From assembly GCF_023499255.1 (NCBI RefSeq), contig NZ_CP092183.1, positions 4,460,501 through 4,524,500 on the forward strand: a stretch of 64,000 nucleotides of DNA, given 5' to 3'. The DNA is from Couchioplanes caeruleus (GTDB lineage: Bacteria; Actinomycetota; Actinomycetes; Mycobacteriales; Micromonosporaceae). The notes beneath the pieces are model-generated. The model had not been told where the DNA came from, did no database searches, and saw only the letters and a program-made list of their open reading frames with translations. The position numbers were made by a program, and so were the translations under genes. Numbering within the stretch: position 1 is the stretch's first letter; each line of letters begins with the position of its first letter. Below, in pieces: positions 14,310-22,686 of this stretch.

Positions 14310-16418
14310 ATGAAGATCTGGCCGGGCAACCCGTACCCGCTCGGCGCCACCTACGACGGCGGTGGCACCAACTTCGCCCTGTTCTCCGAGGTCGCCGAGC
14401 GCGTCGAGCTGTGCCTTTTCGACGACGACGGCAAGGAGACGCGGATCGACCTGCCCGAACGCGAGGCCCTCGTCTGGCACGGCTACCTGCCGCGCGTCGT
14501 GCCCGGCCAGCGCTACGGCTACCGCGTGCACGGGCCGTACGACCCGTCGCGAGGGCTGCGCTGCAATCCCACGAAGCTGCTGCTCGACCCGTACGCGAAG
14601 GCGATCGACGGGCACAACGAGTGGGACAACGCGCTGTTCTCGTACCACTTCGGGGACCCGGAGCGGCTCAACGAGGCCGACTCCGCGCCGTACGCGATGC
14701 GCTCGGTGGTGGTGAACCCGTACTTCGACTGGGCCAACGACCGGCCGCTGCGGATCCCGTGGCACCAGACGGTGATCTACGAGGCCCACGTCAAGGGCAT
14801 GACCGCGAACAACCCGAAGATCCCCGAGGACGTACGCGGCACCTACTCCGGCCTCGCCCACCCGGCGATGATCAAGCACTTCAAGGAGCTGGGCGTCACC
14901 GCGGTGGAGCTCATGCCGGTGCACCAGTTCGTGCACGACAGCGGCCTCATCGAGCGCGGCCTGCGCAACTACTGGGGCTACAACACGATCGGGTTCTTCG
15001 CGCCGCACAACGACTACGCGTCCTTCGGCGGCCGGGGCAACCAGGTCCAGGAGTTCAAGTCGATGGTCAAGGCGCTGCACGCGGCCGGCATCGAGGTGAT
15101 CCTGGACGTCGTCTACAACCACACCGCCGAGGGCAACCACCTCGGGCCCACGCTGTCGTTCCGCGGCATCGACAACCCGGCGTACTACCGGCTCGTCGAC
15201 GAGGACAAGCAGTACTACTACGACACCACCGGCACCGGCAACAGCCTCAACGTGCGCCACCACGAGTCGCTGCGGCTGATCATGGACTCGCTGCGCTACT
15301 GGGTGACCGAGATGCACGTCGACGGGTTCCGCTTCGACCTCGCCGCCGCGCTGGCCCGCGAGTTCCACGAGGTCAACCGGCTCGCCGCGTTCTTCGACCT
15401 GGTCAACCAGGACCCGGTGGTGAGCCAGGTCAAGCTCATCGCCGAGCCGTGGGACGTCGGCGACGGCGGCTACCAGGTCGGCGGGTTCCCGCCGCTCTGG
15501 ACCGAATGGAACGGCAAGTACCGCGACAGCGTGCGCGACTTCTGGCGCGGCGAGCCGTCCAGCCTCGGCGAGTTCGCGTCCCGCTTCACCGGCTCCTCCG
15601 ACCTCTACGAGATCGACGGGCGCCGGCCGATCGCGTCGATCAACTTCGTCGTCGCCCACGACGGGTTCACGCTGACCGACCTGGTGTCGTACAACGAGAA
15701 GCACAACGACGCCAACGGCGAGGACAACCGCGACGGCGAGAGCCACAACCGCTCGTGGAACTGCGGGGTCGAGGGACCCACCGACGACCCCGAGGTCACG
15801 GCACTGCGCGAGCGGCAGAAACGCAACTTCCTCGCCACGCTGCTGCTGTCGCAGGGCGTGCCGATGATCGCCCACGGCGACGAGCTGGGCCGCACCCAGC
15901 AGGGCAACAACAACGTGTACGCCCAGGACAGCGAGCTGAGCTGGATCGACTGGGAGGACGCCCGGCACCACGACGTGCTGACGCTGTTCACCCGCAAGCT
16001 CACCCAGCTGCGCGCCGAGCACCCGATCTTCCGGCGGCGCCGCTTCTTCACCGGTCAGCCGGCCGGCGACTCGAAGGAGCCGGACATCGCGTGGCTGCGC
16101 CGCGACGGCGAGCCGATGACCCCGCAGGACTGGACGCAGAGCTCCGGCATGACCATGACGGTGTTCCTCAACGGCAACGGCATCCCCGAGCAGGACGCCC
16201 TCGGCGAGACCATCACGGACTCGTCGTTCCTCGTGCTGTTCAACCCGCTGCCCGACCCGGTGGAGTTCACCCTGCCGCCGCGCGAGTACGGTCGCACGTG
16301 GGAACCGGTCATCGACACTGCGGACCCCCTGCTGGCACACCGCAAGAAGACGGTCAAGGCCGGCGGCGGGCTGGAGGTCGGCGGCCACACCATGGTCGTG
16401 CTGCGCTGCCGCTACTGA
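14310..16418 (+). CDS. glgX: glycogen debranching enzyme GlgX
   Basis: GlgX hydrolyses the alpha-1,6 branches left on glycogen limit dextrins. The 702-residue protein has an N-terminal CBM48 (WPGNPYPLGATYDGGGTNFA), then the GH13 barrel with region I DVVYNHTAEG, region II GFRFDLA (nucleophile Asp), region III IAEPWD (acid Glu) and region IV VAHDGFTLTDL. The ISO/GlgX-specific motif SYNEKHNDANGEDNRDG is also present. Length is normal. The ATG at 14310 follows GCGAGGAG. No other glycogen gene is adjacent. Confidence 0.96.
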   Translation: MKIWPGNPYPLGATYDGGGTNFALFSEVAERVELCLFDDDGKETRIDLPEREALVWHGYLPRVVPGQRYGYRVHGPYDPSRGLRCNPTKLLLDPYAKAIDGHNEWDNALFSYHFGDPERLNEADSAPYAMRSVVVNPYFDWANDRPLRIPWHQTVIYEAHVKGMTANNPKIPEDVRGTYSGLAHPAMIKHFKELGVTAVELMPVHQFVHDSGLIERGLRNYWGYNTIGFFAPHNDYASFGGRGNQVQEFKSMVKALHAAGIEVILDVVYNHTAEGNHLGPTLSFRGIDNPAYYRLVDEDKQYYYDTTGTGNSLNVRHHESLRLIMDSLRYWVTEMHVDGFRFDLAAALAREFHEVNRLAAFFDLVNQDPVVSQVKLIAEPWDVGDGGYQVGGFPPLWTEWNGKYRDSVRDFWRGEPSSLGEFASRFTGSSDLYEIDGRRPIASINFVVAHDGFTLTDLVSYNEKHNDANGEDNRDGESHNRSWNCGVEGPTDDPEVTALRERQKRNFLATLLLSQGVPMIAHGDELGRTQQGNNNVYAQDSELSWIDWEDARHHDVLTLFTRKLTQLRAEHPIFRRRRFFTGQPAGDSKEPDIAWLRRDGEPMTPQDWTQSSGMTMTVFLNGNGIPEQDALGETITDSSFLVLFNPLPDPVEFTLPPREYGRTWEPVIDTADPLLAHRKKTVKAGGGLEVGGHTMVVLRCRY

Positions 16419-16430
16419 AATCGTTTGCGC

Positions 16431-16469
16431 CCGGGCACGACCGGCCATCAGGGTGACGGTCGTGCCCGG
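16431..16469 (+). terminator. hairpin spanning the DUF4037 gene start
   Basis: CCGGGCACGAC (16431-16441) pairs perfectly with GTCGTGCCCGG (16459-16469). The 17-base loop holds the GTG at 16453. It begins 12 bases after the glgX stop, so it can act as a glgX terminator, but in a longer transcript it would enclose the next start codon. Confidence 0.55.
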
Positions 16470-17499
16470 ACTCGACCTTTCCCGCCGCTTCTACGAGCAG
16501 GCGGTCCGGCCGCTGCTCGGCGACATTCCGCACGCCGCGGCGCTGCTCGGGCCGGGCTCGGAGGTGCTCGGCCTCGACGACCACGTCTCACCGGACCACG
16601 ACTTCGGCCCGCGCGTGCAGCTGTTCCTGCCGCCGGCCGCCGTCGCGCCGGACCTCAGCGGTCTGCCCGCCCGCTTCGACGGGCATCACGGCCACCGGGT
16701 CGAGGTGACGACGGCCGCTGCGTACTTCACCGCCCGGCTCGGCGCCGACCCCGCCGCCGGCCTCACGACGGCCGACTGGCTGCTGACCCCGACGCAGGTC
16801 CTGGCCACCCTCACCGCCGGAGCGGTCTTCCACGACCCGGACGGCGAGCTGGCCCGTCGCCGCGCCGCGCTGTCCTGGTACCCGCGCGACATCTGGCGGT
16901 ACGCCCTCGCGGCGGCCTGGCTGCGGGTCGCCCAGGAGGAGGCGTTCCCGTCGCGCGCCGGTGCGGCCGGTGACGACCTGGGCTCCCGCGTCGTCACGGC
17001 CCGGCTGGTCCGCGAGCTGATGCGCCTCGCGTTCCTCGTCGAGCGGCGCTGGGCCCCGTACGCGAAATGGCTCGGCACCGCCTTCACCCGCCTGGACCTG
17101 GCCGCGCACGCCGGCCCGCCGCTGGCCGCGGCCCTGTCGGCGACCGGCTGGCGCGACCGGGAGGACGCGCTGGTCCGGGCGGCGAACGTGCTCGCCGCGG
17201 CGACCAACGACCTCGGCCTGGCCCCGGCCGTCGACCCGGCACCCCGCCGCTACTTCACCCGCGACATCCGGGTGCTCGGCGCCGACCGGTTCGTCACCGC
17301 GCTGACCTCGGCGGTCGAGGACGCCGAGGTGCGGGCGCTGCTCGGCCGGCTGGGCGGGCGCCGCGGCGGACCGGTCGGCACCCTGCCCGGCACGATCGAC
17401 CAGGCCGTGGACTCGACCGAGATCCTGACCGACCCGGCACGCTGCCGGCGGGCCGCGGCGGTGCTCGGCCTGCCCGCCGACCCGGGCGTGGCACGATGA
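16453..17499 (+). CDS. DUF4037 nucleotidyltransferase-like protein
   Basis: The 348-residue soluble protein matches the DUF4037 pattern. A nucleotidyltransferase-like start reads LLGPGSEVLGLDDHVSPDHDFGPRVQLF, with the paired acidic residues D-H-D-F expected of the metal site, followed by an all-helical C-terminal part (PRDIWRYALAAAWLRVAQEEAF). Its biochemical role is unknown. The GTG at 16453 lacks a ribosome binding site and sits inside a hairpin loop. A GTG 9 bases later is an alternative. The end overlaps the DUF1810 gene start (ATGA), so the two are coupled. Confidence 0.78.
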   Translation: MTVVPGLDLSRRFYEQAVRPLLGDIPHAAALLGPGSEVLGLDDHVSPDHDFGPRVQLFLPPAAVAPDLSGLPARFDGHHGHRVEVTTAAAYFTARLGADPAAGLTTADWLLTPTQVLATLTAGAVFHDPDGELARRRAALSWYPRDIWRYALAAAWLRVAQEEAFPSRAGAAGDDLGSRVVTARLVRELMRLAFLVERRWAPYAKWLGTAFTRLDLAAHAGPPLAAALSATGWRDREDALVRAANVLAAATNDLGLAPAVDPAPRRYFTRDIRVLGADRFVTALTSAVEDAEVRALLGRLGGRRGGPVGTLPGTIDQAVDSTEILTDPARCRRAAAVLGLPADPGVAR

Positions 17500-17921
17500 G
17501 CGGCATGTCGGAGCTGGAGCGGTTCGTGCAGGCGCAGGACAGCACGTACGACCGGGCGCTCGCCGAGCTGCGTGCCGGCCGTAAGAGCAGCCACTGGATG
17601 TGGTTCGTGTTCCCGCAGATCGCCGGGCTGGGCTCCAGCTCGACGGCGCAGCGGTACGCGATCCAGGACCTCGCCGAGGCCCGCGCCTACCTGGCCCATC
17701 CCGTGCTGGGCCCGCGGCTGACCGAGTGCGCCGAGGCGCTGCTGGCCGTCGAGGGGCGCACCGCCGAGCAGATCCTCGGCTACCCCGACGACCTGAAGCT
17801 GCGCTCGTCGATGACGCTGTTCGCGGAGGCCGCGGGGCAGGAGCAGGCCGGCCTGTTCCGGCAGGTGCTCGACCGCTACTACGACGGCGAGCCGGACCCG
17901 GCGACGATGGAGCGGATCTAG
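17496..17921 (+). CDS. DUF1810 family protein
   Basis: The 141-residue protein carries the DUF1810 signature: FVQAQDSTYDRALAELRAG near the start, then HWMWFVFPQ, IAGLG and YAIQDLAEARAYLAHPVLGPRL. The family is small and mostly alpha-helical, with no established activity. It starts at an ATG overlapping the DUF4037 stop, with an in-frame ATG 9 bases further on as an alternative. It ends 4 bases into the convergent YiaA/B-like gene. Confidence 0.85.
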   Translation: MSGMSELERFVQAQDSTYDRALAELRAGRKSSHWMWFVFPQIAGLGSSSTAQRYAIQDLAEARAYLAHPVLGPRLTECAEALLAVEGRTAEQILGYPDDLKLRSSMTLFAEAAGQEQAGLFRQVLDRYYDGEPDPATMERI

Positions 17922-18205
17922 CCGGCCACCCGGTACGGGTCGTGCTCGGCGAGCAGCTTGTCCACCCGGGCCTGGTCGACCCGGCGCACCACCGAGCCCA
18001 CCTCCTGGGCGTCGCGCACGCACTTGGCCAGGGTGAACGCCGAGGTGACGACGTACAGCAGGCCGACGGCGAGGAAGGCGCGGATCCACGCGCCCACGGG
18101 CAGGTAGACGATCCCCGCGACGGTGGCAATCAGGGACAGGCCGAACGAGGCGATCGACTGCAGGTAGAAGGCGGACGTGGTCTTCGGCTGCGGCGTGGTT
18201 TCCAT
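17918..18205 (-). CDS. YiaA/YiaB family inner membrane protein
   Basis: The 95-residue protein has two predicted membrane helices (about residues 14-35 and 40-60, FLAVGLLYVVTSAF) and a charged C-terminal tail. This fits the YiaAB family of small inner membrane proteins, which often respond to stress but have no known function. The ATG at 18205 is the only reasonable start. It ends convergently with the DUF1810 gene and lies 77 bases from the divergent oxidase gene. Confidence 0.75.
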   Translation of the reverse strand: METTPQPKTTSAFYLQSIASFGLSLIATVAGIVYLPVGAWIRAFLAVGLLYVVTSAFTLAKCVRDAQEVGSVVRRVDQARVDKLLAEHDPYRVAG

Positions 18206-18282
18206 GACCCGCAGCCTTCCGCGTGCGGGGCCGCGACGACTGAGCCGCGGTACTCAGGATCAGGTTGCAGGAGGATGACGGG

Positions 18283-19215
18283 ATGACGGACGTCGTCGTG
18301 CTGGGCGGCGGGATCATCGGGCTGACGGCGGCGATGCGGCTGCGCGAGCGCGGGGCCGACGTGACGCTGTGGAGCCCCGCCGGGCCGCTGGACACCGTGT
18401 CGGCCGTCGCCGCGGCGGTCTGGTACCCGACCCGCACCGACTTCGACCCCCGGGTGCTGCGGTGGGCCGGGGCGACGTACGAGCACTTCCGGCGGGAGGC
18501 CCGCGACGGCGTACCCGGTGTCCTGCTGCGCCGGACCCGCAACCTGGAACGCGACGGGTCGACCGGCGAGCCGTGGTGGGCTCCGGCCGCCGGGCGGGTG
18601 ACGTACCGGCCGGCCGCCGCGCCGTGGACCCGCGAGGTGCGCTTCGAGGCGCCCCTGGTCGAGATGGACGTCTACCTGCCCTGGCTGCGCGACCGCTTCG
18701 AGCGCGGCGGCGGGCGGGTCGTGCGGCGCGGCGCGCAGCGGCTGGAGGAGGCGCTCGCCGAGGCCCCGGTCGTGGTCAACGCCACCGGGCTGGCCGCCGG
18801 GGCGCTCTGCGGCGACCCCGCCGTCCACCCGGTCCGCGGGCAGATCGTCCTCGTCGCCAACCCCGGCCTCACGGTGTCCGTCCGCGATCAGGGCGAACCC
18901 GGCACGTACGTCCATCCGCGCACGCGCGACGTCGTGCTCGGCGGCACCTACGACGCCGGTGACCGGTCGGCCGCACCGGACCCGGCGACCCGCGAGGCGA
19001 TCATCGCGCGGTGCGTGGCCCTGGTGCCGGAGCTCGCCGGCGCGGCGGTGGTGGGGGAGAAGGTGGGGCTGCGCCCGGCGCGCCACGGCGGCCCGCGGGT
19101 CGAGGCGGAGCGGCGTCCGGAGGGGACGGTGGTGCACGCGTACGGCCACGGCGGCGCCGGCATGACGCTGTGCTGGGGCTGCGCGGACGAGGTCGCCGGG
19201 CTGGCCGGCGCCTGA
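18283..19215 (+). CDS. FAD-dependent D-amino-acid oxidase family protein
   Basis: The 310-residue protein begins with a dinucleotide-binding fold VVVLGGGIIGLTAAMRL. It has the DAO-family segments VVVNATGLAA, PVRGQIVLV, GTYVHPRTRDVVLGGTYD and the C-terminal FAD motif HAYGHGGAGMTLCWG. Members oxidise D-amino acids to keto acids, ammonia and hydrogen peroxide. The actinobacterial length of about 310 residues is normal. The ATG at 18283 follows AGGAGG by 8 bases. It stands alone, so the physiological substrate is open. Confidence 0.9.
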   Translation: MTDVVVLGGGIIGLTAAMRLRERGADVTLWSPAGPLDTVSAVAAAVWYPTRTDFDPRVLRWAGATYEHFRREARDGVPGVLLRRTRNLERDGSTGEPWWAPAAGRVTYRPAAAPWTREVRFEAPLVEMDVYLPWLRDRFERGGGRVVRRGAQRLEEALAEAPVVVNATGLAAGALCGDPAVHPVRGQIVLVANPGLTVSVRDQGEPGTYVHPRTRDVVLGGTYDAGDRSAAPDPATREAIIARCVALVPELAGAAVVGEKVGLRPARHGGPRVEAERRPEGTVVHAYGHGGAGMTLCWGCADEVAGLAGA

Positions 19216-19331
19216 CCGTACCCGTCCCGGCAGTCTGATCGATTTCGAGAAGCGCCGGCATCGGTGCGCTCCTAGTCTTCCCCTCGAGGCCGGTGACGTG
19301 CCGGGCCGCCGACAGCGAGGGGTGACGGATC

Positions 19332-19775
19332 ATGTCCGAGAACGAGGAGCGCACCGACGGCTTCAGCGCCGAGGAACGCGCGGCGATGAAGGAGCGCGCC
19401 GCGGAGCTGCGCGCCGAGGGCAAGAAAGGCGCGAAGAAGGCCGACGGCCTCCAGCAGGTCCTGGACCGGATCGCGCAGCTGCCGCCGGAGGACCGCGCCC
19501 TCGCCGAGCGCGTCCACCTCGCGGTGACCAAGGCCGCCCCGGACCTGACGCCCAAGACGTGGTACGGAATGCCCGCCTACACGAACGCGGACGGCAAGAT
19601 CGTGGTCTTCTTCCAGGACGCCGCCAAGTTCAAGTACCGGTACGCGACCCTGGGCTTCCAGGACGCGGCCAACCTCGACGACGGTGACCTGTGGCCGGTG
19701 GTGTACGCCCTGCGCACCTGGAACGACGACGTGGAGAAGAAGGTCGTCGAGCTGATCCGCGCCGCGGTCTCCTGA
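19332..19775 (+). CDS. DUF1801 domain protein
   Basis: The 147-residue protein has a charged helical N-terminus (residues 1-40, rich in Glu, Lys and Arg) and a DUF1801 (YdhG-like) domain with PKTWYGMPAYTNADGKIVVFFQDAAKFKYRY-type strands. Proteins of this fold resemble frataxin and some are called iron chaperones, but the evidence is thin. The ATG follows GAGGGG. It is monocistronic and ends 11 bases before the convergent propeller protein. Confidence 0.82.
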   Translation: MSENEERTDGFSAEERAAMKERAAELRAEGKKGAKKADGLQQVLDRIAQLPPEDRALAERVHLAVTKAAPDLTPKTWYGMPAYTNADGKIVVFFQDAAKFKYRYATLGFQDAANLDDGDLWPVVYALRTWNDDVEKKVVELIRAAVS

Positions 19776-19786
19776 CCGGTGGGGGG

Positions 19787-20872
19787 CTAGACCGTCCGCA
19801 GGTCCAGGGTGTGCCAGACCAGCGAGTCCTGGTCGCCCGTCGCCCACCACAGGATCCCGTTTCGGGCGAACGCTCCCGCCGACGCCGCGCTGACGTCGAC
19901 CGTGCGGTCGGTCGTCAGGTCGTGCACGAGCAGGCCCTCCGTACCGGTCAGGTCCGAAGTCGGCGCCGCCTCCGAGAGGATCTCGAAGCGGTCGAGGATG
20001 GCGACGTCGGTGATGGCCGCGCTCGCCGTGCTGCCGGCGATGCGGCGGCGGGCGGTGCCGTCCGGGCGCATGGCGTCGATACGGGCCAGGCCGCCCGTGG
20101 TCATCACCAGGACGCGGCACCAGGACGGGACACAGGTGCTCAACTCCGTGCCGGTGGTCTCGATGCGCAGCTCGCGGTTGTCCGTGAGCGACCGGAGCGC
20201 CCTCGTGCCGGTCTGGTCGCCGGGGCCGTCGGTCAGCCACGGCCAGGCCGACAACGCCCAGGTGCCGGGCTCCCGGCGTACCGTCACGGCCCCGCCGGAG
20301 AGGGCGACCGACCGGATCTCCGTGACCTTCCGGTCCTGGGCCGCGGCGACCCACCACGCGCGCCCGTCGGCGACCACCAGGTCCCACTGGGAGCCGTAGA
20401 AGACCGGGTCGCCGGTGTCGCGGGTCAGGCGGCGGACGCCCTCGCCGCCGGTCGTGGCGGTCCACACTTCGGCCCGGCCGCCGTTCACCGACTCCGTCCA
20501 CACCAGGTCGTCGCCGGACACCGCCATCGTGGCGAACTCCGGGCGGGCCGACAGCGGGCGGCGGCGCAGCTCGCGGATCGAGCCGTCGGCGGCGCGCAGC
20601 ACGAGCCGTTCGTGGGTGCCCTCCGGGCTCGCCGCCGTGCCGACGCTGGTGCGCGCGTCGAGGAAGGCCAGCGGGTGGTAGATCGGCCCGTCCGGCACGT
20701 TGCCGGGCAGCTCGGCACGCTGCGCGTCCGGCCAGGCCGCGGCGAGGCCCACCCGGGCCGGGGGCGCGGGCTCGTCGCCGGTCATCGGGTACGCCACCAG
20801 CGCGCCGCCCGCCACCAGGGCGACGAGCAGCCCGGCGCCACCGGCGAGGCGCGCCCGTCTCCGCGCGGTCAC
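19787..20872 (-). CDS. membrane-anchored or secreted beta-propeller protein
   Basis: The 361-residue protein has a basic start (TARRRAR) and one hydrophobic segment at residues 9-28, then an extracytoplasmic domain made of repeating strands such as DDLVWTESVNGGRAEVWTA and GRAWWVAAAQDRK. These look like a TolB/WD-type propeller. Two cysteines (STCVPSWC) could form a disulphide. It starts with a GTG overlapping the stop of the TIGR03943 gene, so it is the third gene of that minus-strand operon. No specific function is evident. Confidence 0.65.
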   Translation of the reverse strand: MTARRRARLAGGAGLLVALVAGGALVAYPMTGDEPAPPARVGLAAAWPDAQRAELPGNVPDGPIYHPLAFLDARTSVGTAASPEGTHERLVLRAADGSIRELRRRPLSARPEFATMAVSGDDLVWTESVNGGRAEVWTATTGGEGVRRLTRDTGDPVFYGSQWDLVVADGRAWWVAAAQDRKVTEIRSVALSGGAVTVRREPGTWALSAWPWLTDGPGDQTGTRALRSLTDNRELRIETTGTELSTCVPSWCRVLVMTTGGLARIDAMRPDGTARRRIAGSTASAAITDVAILDRFEILSEAAPTSDLTGTEGLLVHDLTTDRTVDVSAASAGAFARNGILWWATGDQDSLVWHTLDLRTV

Positions 20873-21579
20873 TCGTACTGCTGCTTCGGCGGGGTGACCT
20901 CCTGCCAGCCGGTCACCTGCAGGTACGGCACGTCGGCGTCGTTCACCGGATCCTTGCCGACCCGGTTCGTGTACGCCCCCACGACCTGCACCCAGGTGTC
21001 CGGGGCGACGGCCGACGGGCCGGCGCCGGTCAGCCCCACCTTGATCGGGCGGCCGTCGGCGGCGCAGCAGGACAGCACCATGCGCGCCAGCATCGGCTCG
21101 CCGTCCGGCCCCGGCGTGACGAAACCGGTGAGCCGCAGCGTGCGGCCGGTGAGGCTGCGCCCCTGGTCGAAGACCGCGCGGGACGCGTAGTCCAGCAGCC
21201 CCACGTCGACCGGGTCGCCGGCGGGCAGCGGGGGATAGTCGGAGGCGGAATTCTGCGCGGTGAGCACGCTGCCGGCCTGGCCCGCCGCGTACGAGCCCAG
21301 CGCGGGCGGGGCGACGAGCAGCAGGCCGAGCACGGGCAGGATGAGCAGCCAGCCGATCCGTGGCTCGTGGTGGTGCTCGTGCGCGTGGGAAGTGGTGCGG
21401 CGGGAGCGCAGCTCGTACCAGAGGGTCATGACCGCGGCCGCGACCAGCAGCGCGCCGGCGCCGATCAGGAAGGGCTGCAGGCCCGCCTTCACGTACCGCA
21501 GGTACAGGTCGCCGAGGCTGGCCTTGAGCACCGCCCCGCCGAGCAGCAGCATGACGACGGCCTGGGCCTGCCGGTTCAC
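20869..21579 (-). CDS. TIGR03943 family membrane protein
   Basis: The 236-residue protein matches the TIGR03943/YcgQ type. Two N-terminal membrane helices are followed by a His-rich cytoplasmic patch HAHEHHHE, another helix near residues 78-98, then a soluble domain with GRTLRLTGFV, a CC pair in LSCCAADGRPI and VQVVGAYTNRV. Members are found beside UPF0718 permeases, as here, and the pair is thought to work together, possibly in metal handling. GTG at 21579 overlaps the permease stop (GTGA), and its own stop overlaps the next gene in the same way. Confidence 0.85.
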   Translation of the reverse strand: MNRQAQAVVMLLLGGAVLKASLGDLYLRYVKAGLQPFLIGAGALLVAAAVMTLWYELRSRRTTSHAHEHHHEPRIGWLLILPVLGLLLVAPPALGSYAAGQAGSVLTAQNSASDYPPLPAGDPVDVGLLDYASRAVFDQGRSLTGRTLRLTGFVTPGPDGEPMLARMVLSCCAADGRPIKVGLTGAGPSAVAPDTWVQVVGAYTNRVGKDPVNDADVPYLQVTGWQEVTPPKQQYE

Positions 21580-22595
21580 AGCAGCACCGCCCCGACGCCG
21601 GTGCCGACCACGATCGCCGCGACCAGCGTGGCCGGGGCGAAGCGGACCGCGAAGCGGCGGCCGAACACGCCGGCCTGCATGCTGATCAGCTTGAGGTCCA
21701 CCGTCGGGCCCACCACCAGGAACACCAGCCGCGACGTCAGCGAGAACTGCGACAGCGACGCCGCGACGAACGCGTCGGCCTCGCTGCAGATGGACAACAG
21801 GACGGCGAGGATCGCCAGCGCCAGCACCGACAGCGCGGCGTTGCCCGCGAGGCTGCTCAGCCAGCGTTCGGGGACCACGACGTTGATGGTCGCGGCGGCC
21901 GCCGCCCCGACCACGAGGAAGCCGCCGGCGTGCATGAGGTCGTGCCGCACGGCCGCCCAGAACGCGTTGCCGCGGCTCAGGCCGTCGAGGTCCGGCCGGT
22001 GCGGCAGCTTGATCCACTCGGTGCGGCCCAGCCGCAGCCAGAGCCACCCCATCGCGACCGCCACCACCAGGCTGGCCACGCCGCGCGCCACCGCCATCAT
22101 CGGCCGGCCGGGGAACGCCACCACCGTCGCGGTCAGCACGATCGGGTTGATCGCGGGCGCGGCCAGCAGGAAGGCCAGGGCCGCCGCCGGCGTCACGCCG
22201 CGGCGGATCAACGACCCCGCGATGGGTACGCTGCCGCACTCGCAGCCGGGCAGCACCACGCCGGCCAGCCCGGCCGCCGGCACGGCCAGCGCGGGATGCC
22301 GCGGCAGCGCCCGCGCCCAGAACGAGCGCGGCACGAACACGGCGATCACCGCGGACAGCACCACCCCGAACACGAGGAACGGGACCGCCTGCACCAGCAC
22401 CGACACGAAGACGGTGGTCCAGGTCTGCAGGCGGGCGTCCGAGATCAGCGACGCGAGCGGGTTGCGGAAGACCACCAGCAGCACCAGCAGGACCGCGAGC
22501 AGCTCCACGGAGCCGAACCGGCGGCCGCCGCCGGCGTCGTGCCCGCCGGGCCCGCCGGCGGCAGGCGGCCGCTCGATCTCGTCGATTGCTCGCAA
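21576..22595 (-). CDS. UPF0718 (DUF318) permease
   Basis: The 339-residue membrane protein has about eight to ten helices and the two conserved cysteine-bearing motifs of this permease family: VVLPGCECGSVPIAGSLIRRG and ILAVLLSICSEADAFVAASL. Relatives include the ArsP organoarsenical exporters and B. subtilis YcgR. A charged, Gly-rich 25-residue N-terminus precedes the first helix. The TTG at 22595 has GGAG at good spacing. It leads a three-gene operon with the TIGR03943 protein and the propeller protein. Transported ion unknown. Confidence 0.87.
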   Translation of the reverse strand: MRAIDEIERPPAAGGPGGHDAGGGRRFGSVELLAVLLVLLVVFRNPLASLISDARLQTWTTVFVSVLVQAVPFLVFGVVLSAVIAVFVPRSFWARALPRHPALAVPAAGLAGVVLPGCECGSVPIAGSLIRRGVTPAAALAFLLAAPAINPIVLTATVVAFPGRPMMAVARGVASLVVAVAMGWLWLRLGRTEWIKLPHRPDLDGLSRGNAFWAAVRHDLMHAGGFLVVGAAAAATINVVVPERWLSSLAGNAALSVLALAILAVLLSICSEADAFVAASLSQFSLTSRLVFLVVGPTVDLKLISMQAGVFGRRFAVRFAPATLVAAIVVGTGVGAVLL

Positions 22596-22686
22596 GGGGA
22601 CACTCCGGGCACGGTCGGGGGTCGGGCGGGCCCCACCCTACCCGGTCACGAGCCGCCGGCGCCCCCCGCGACTCGGTACCGCGGAC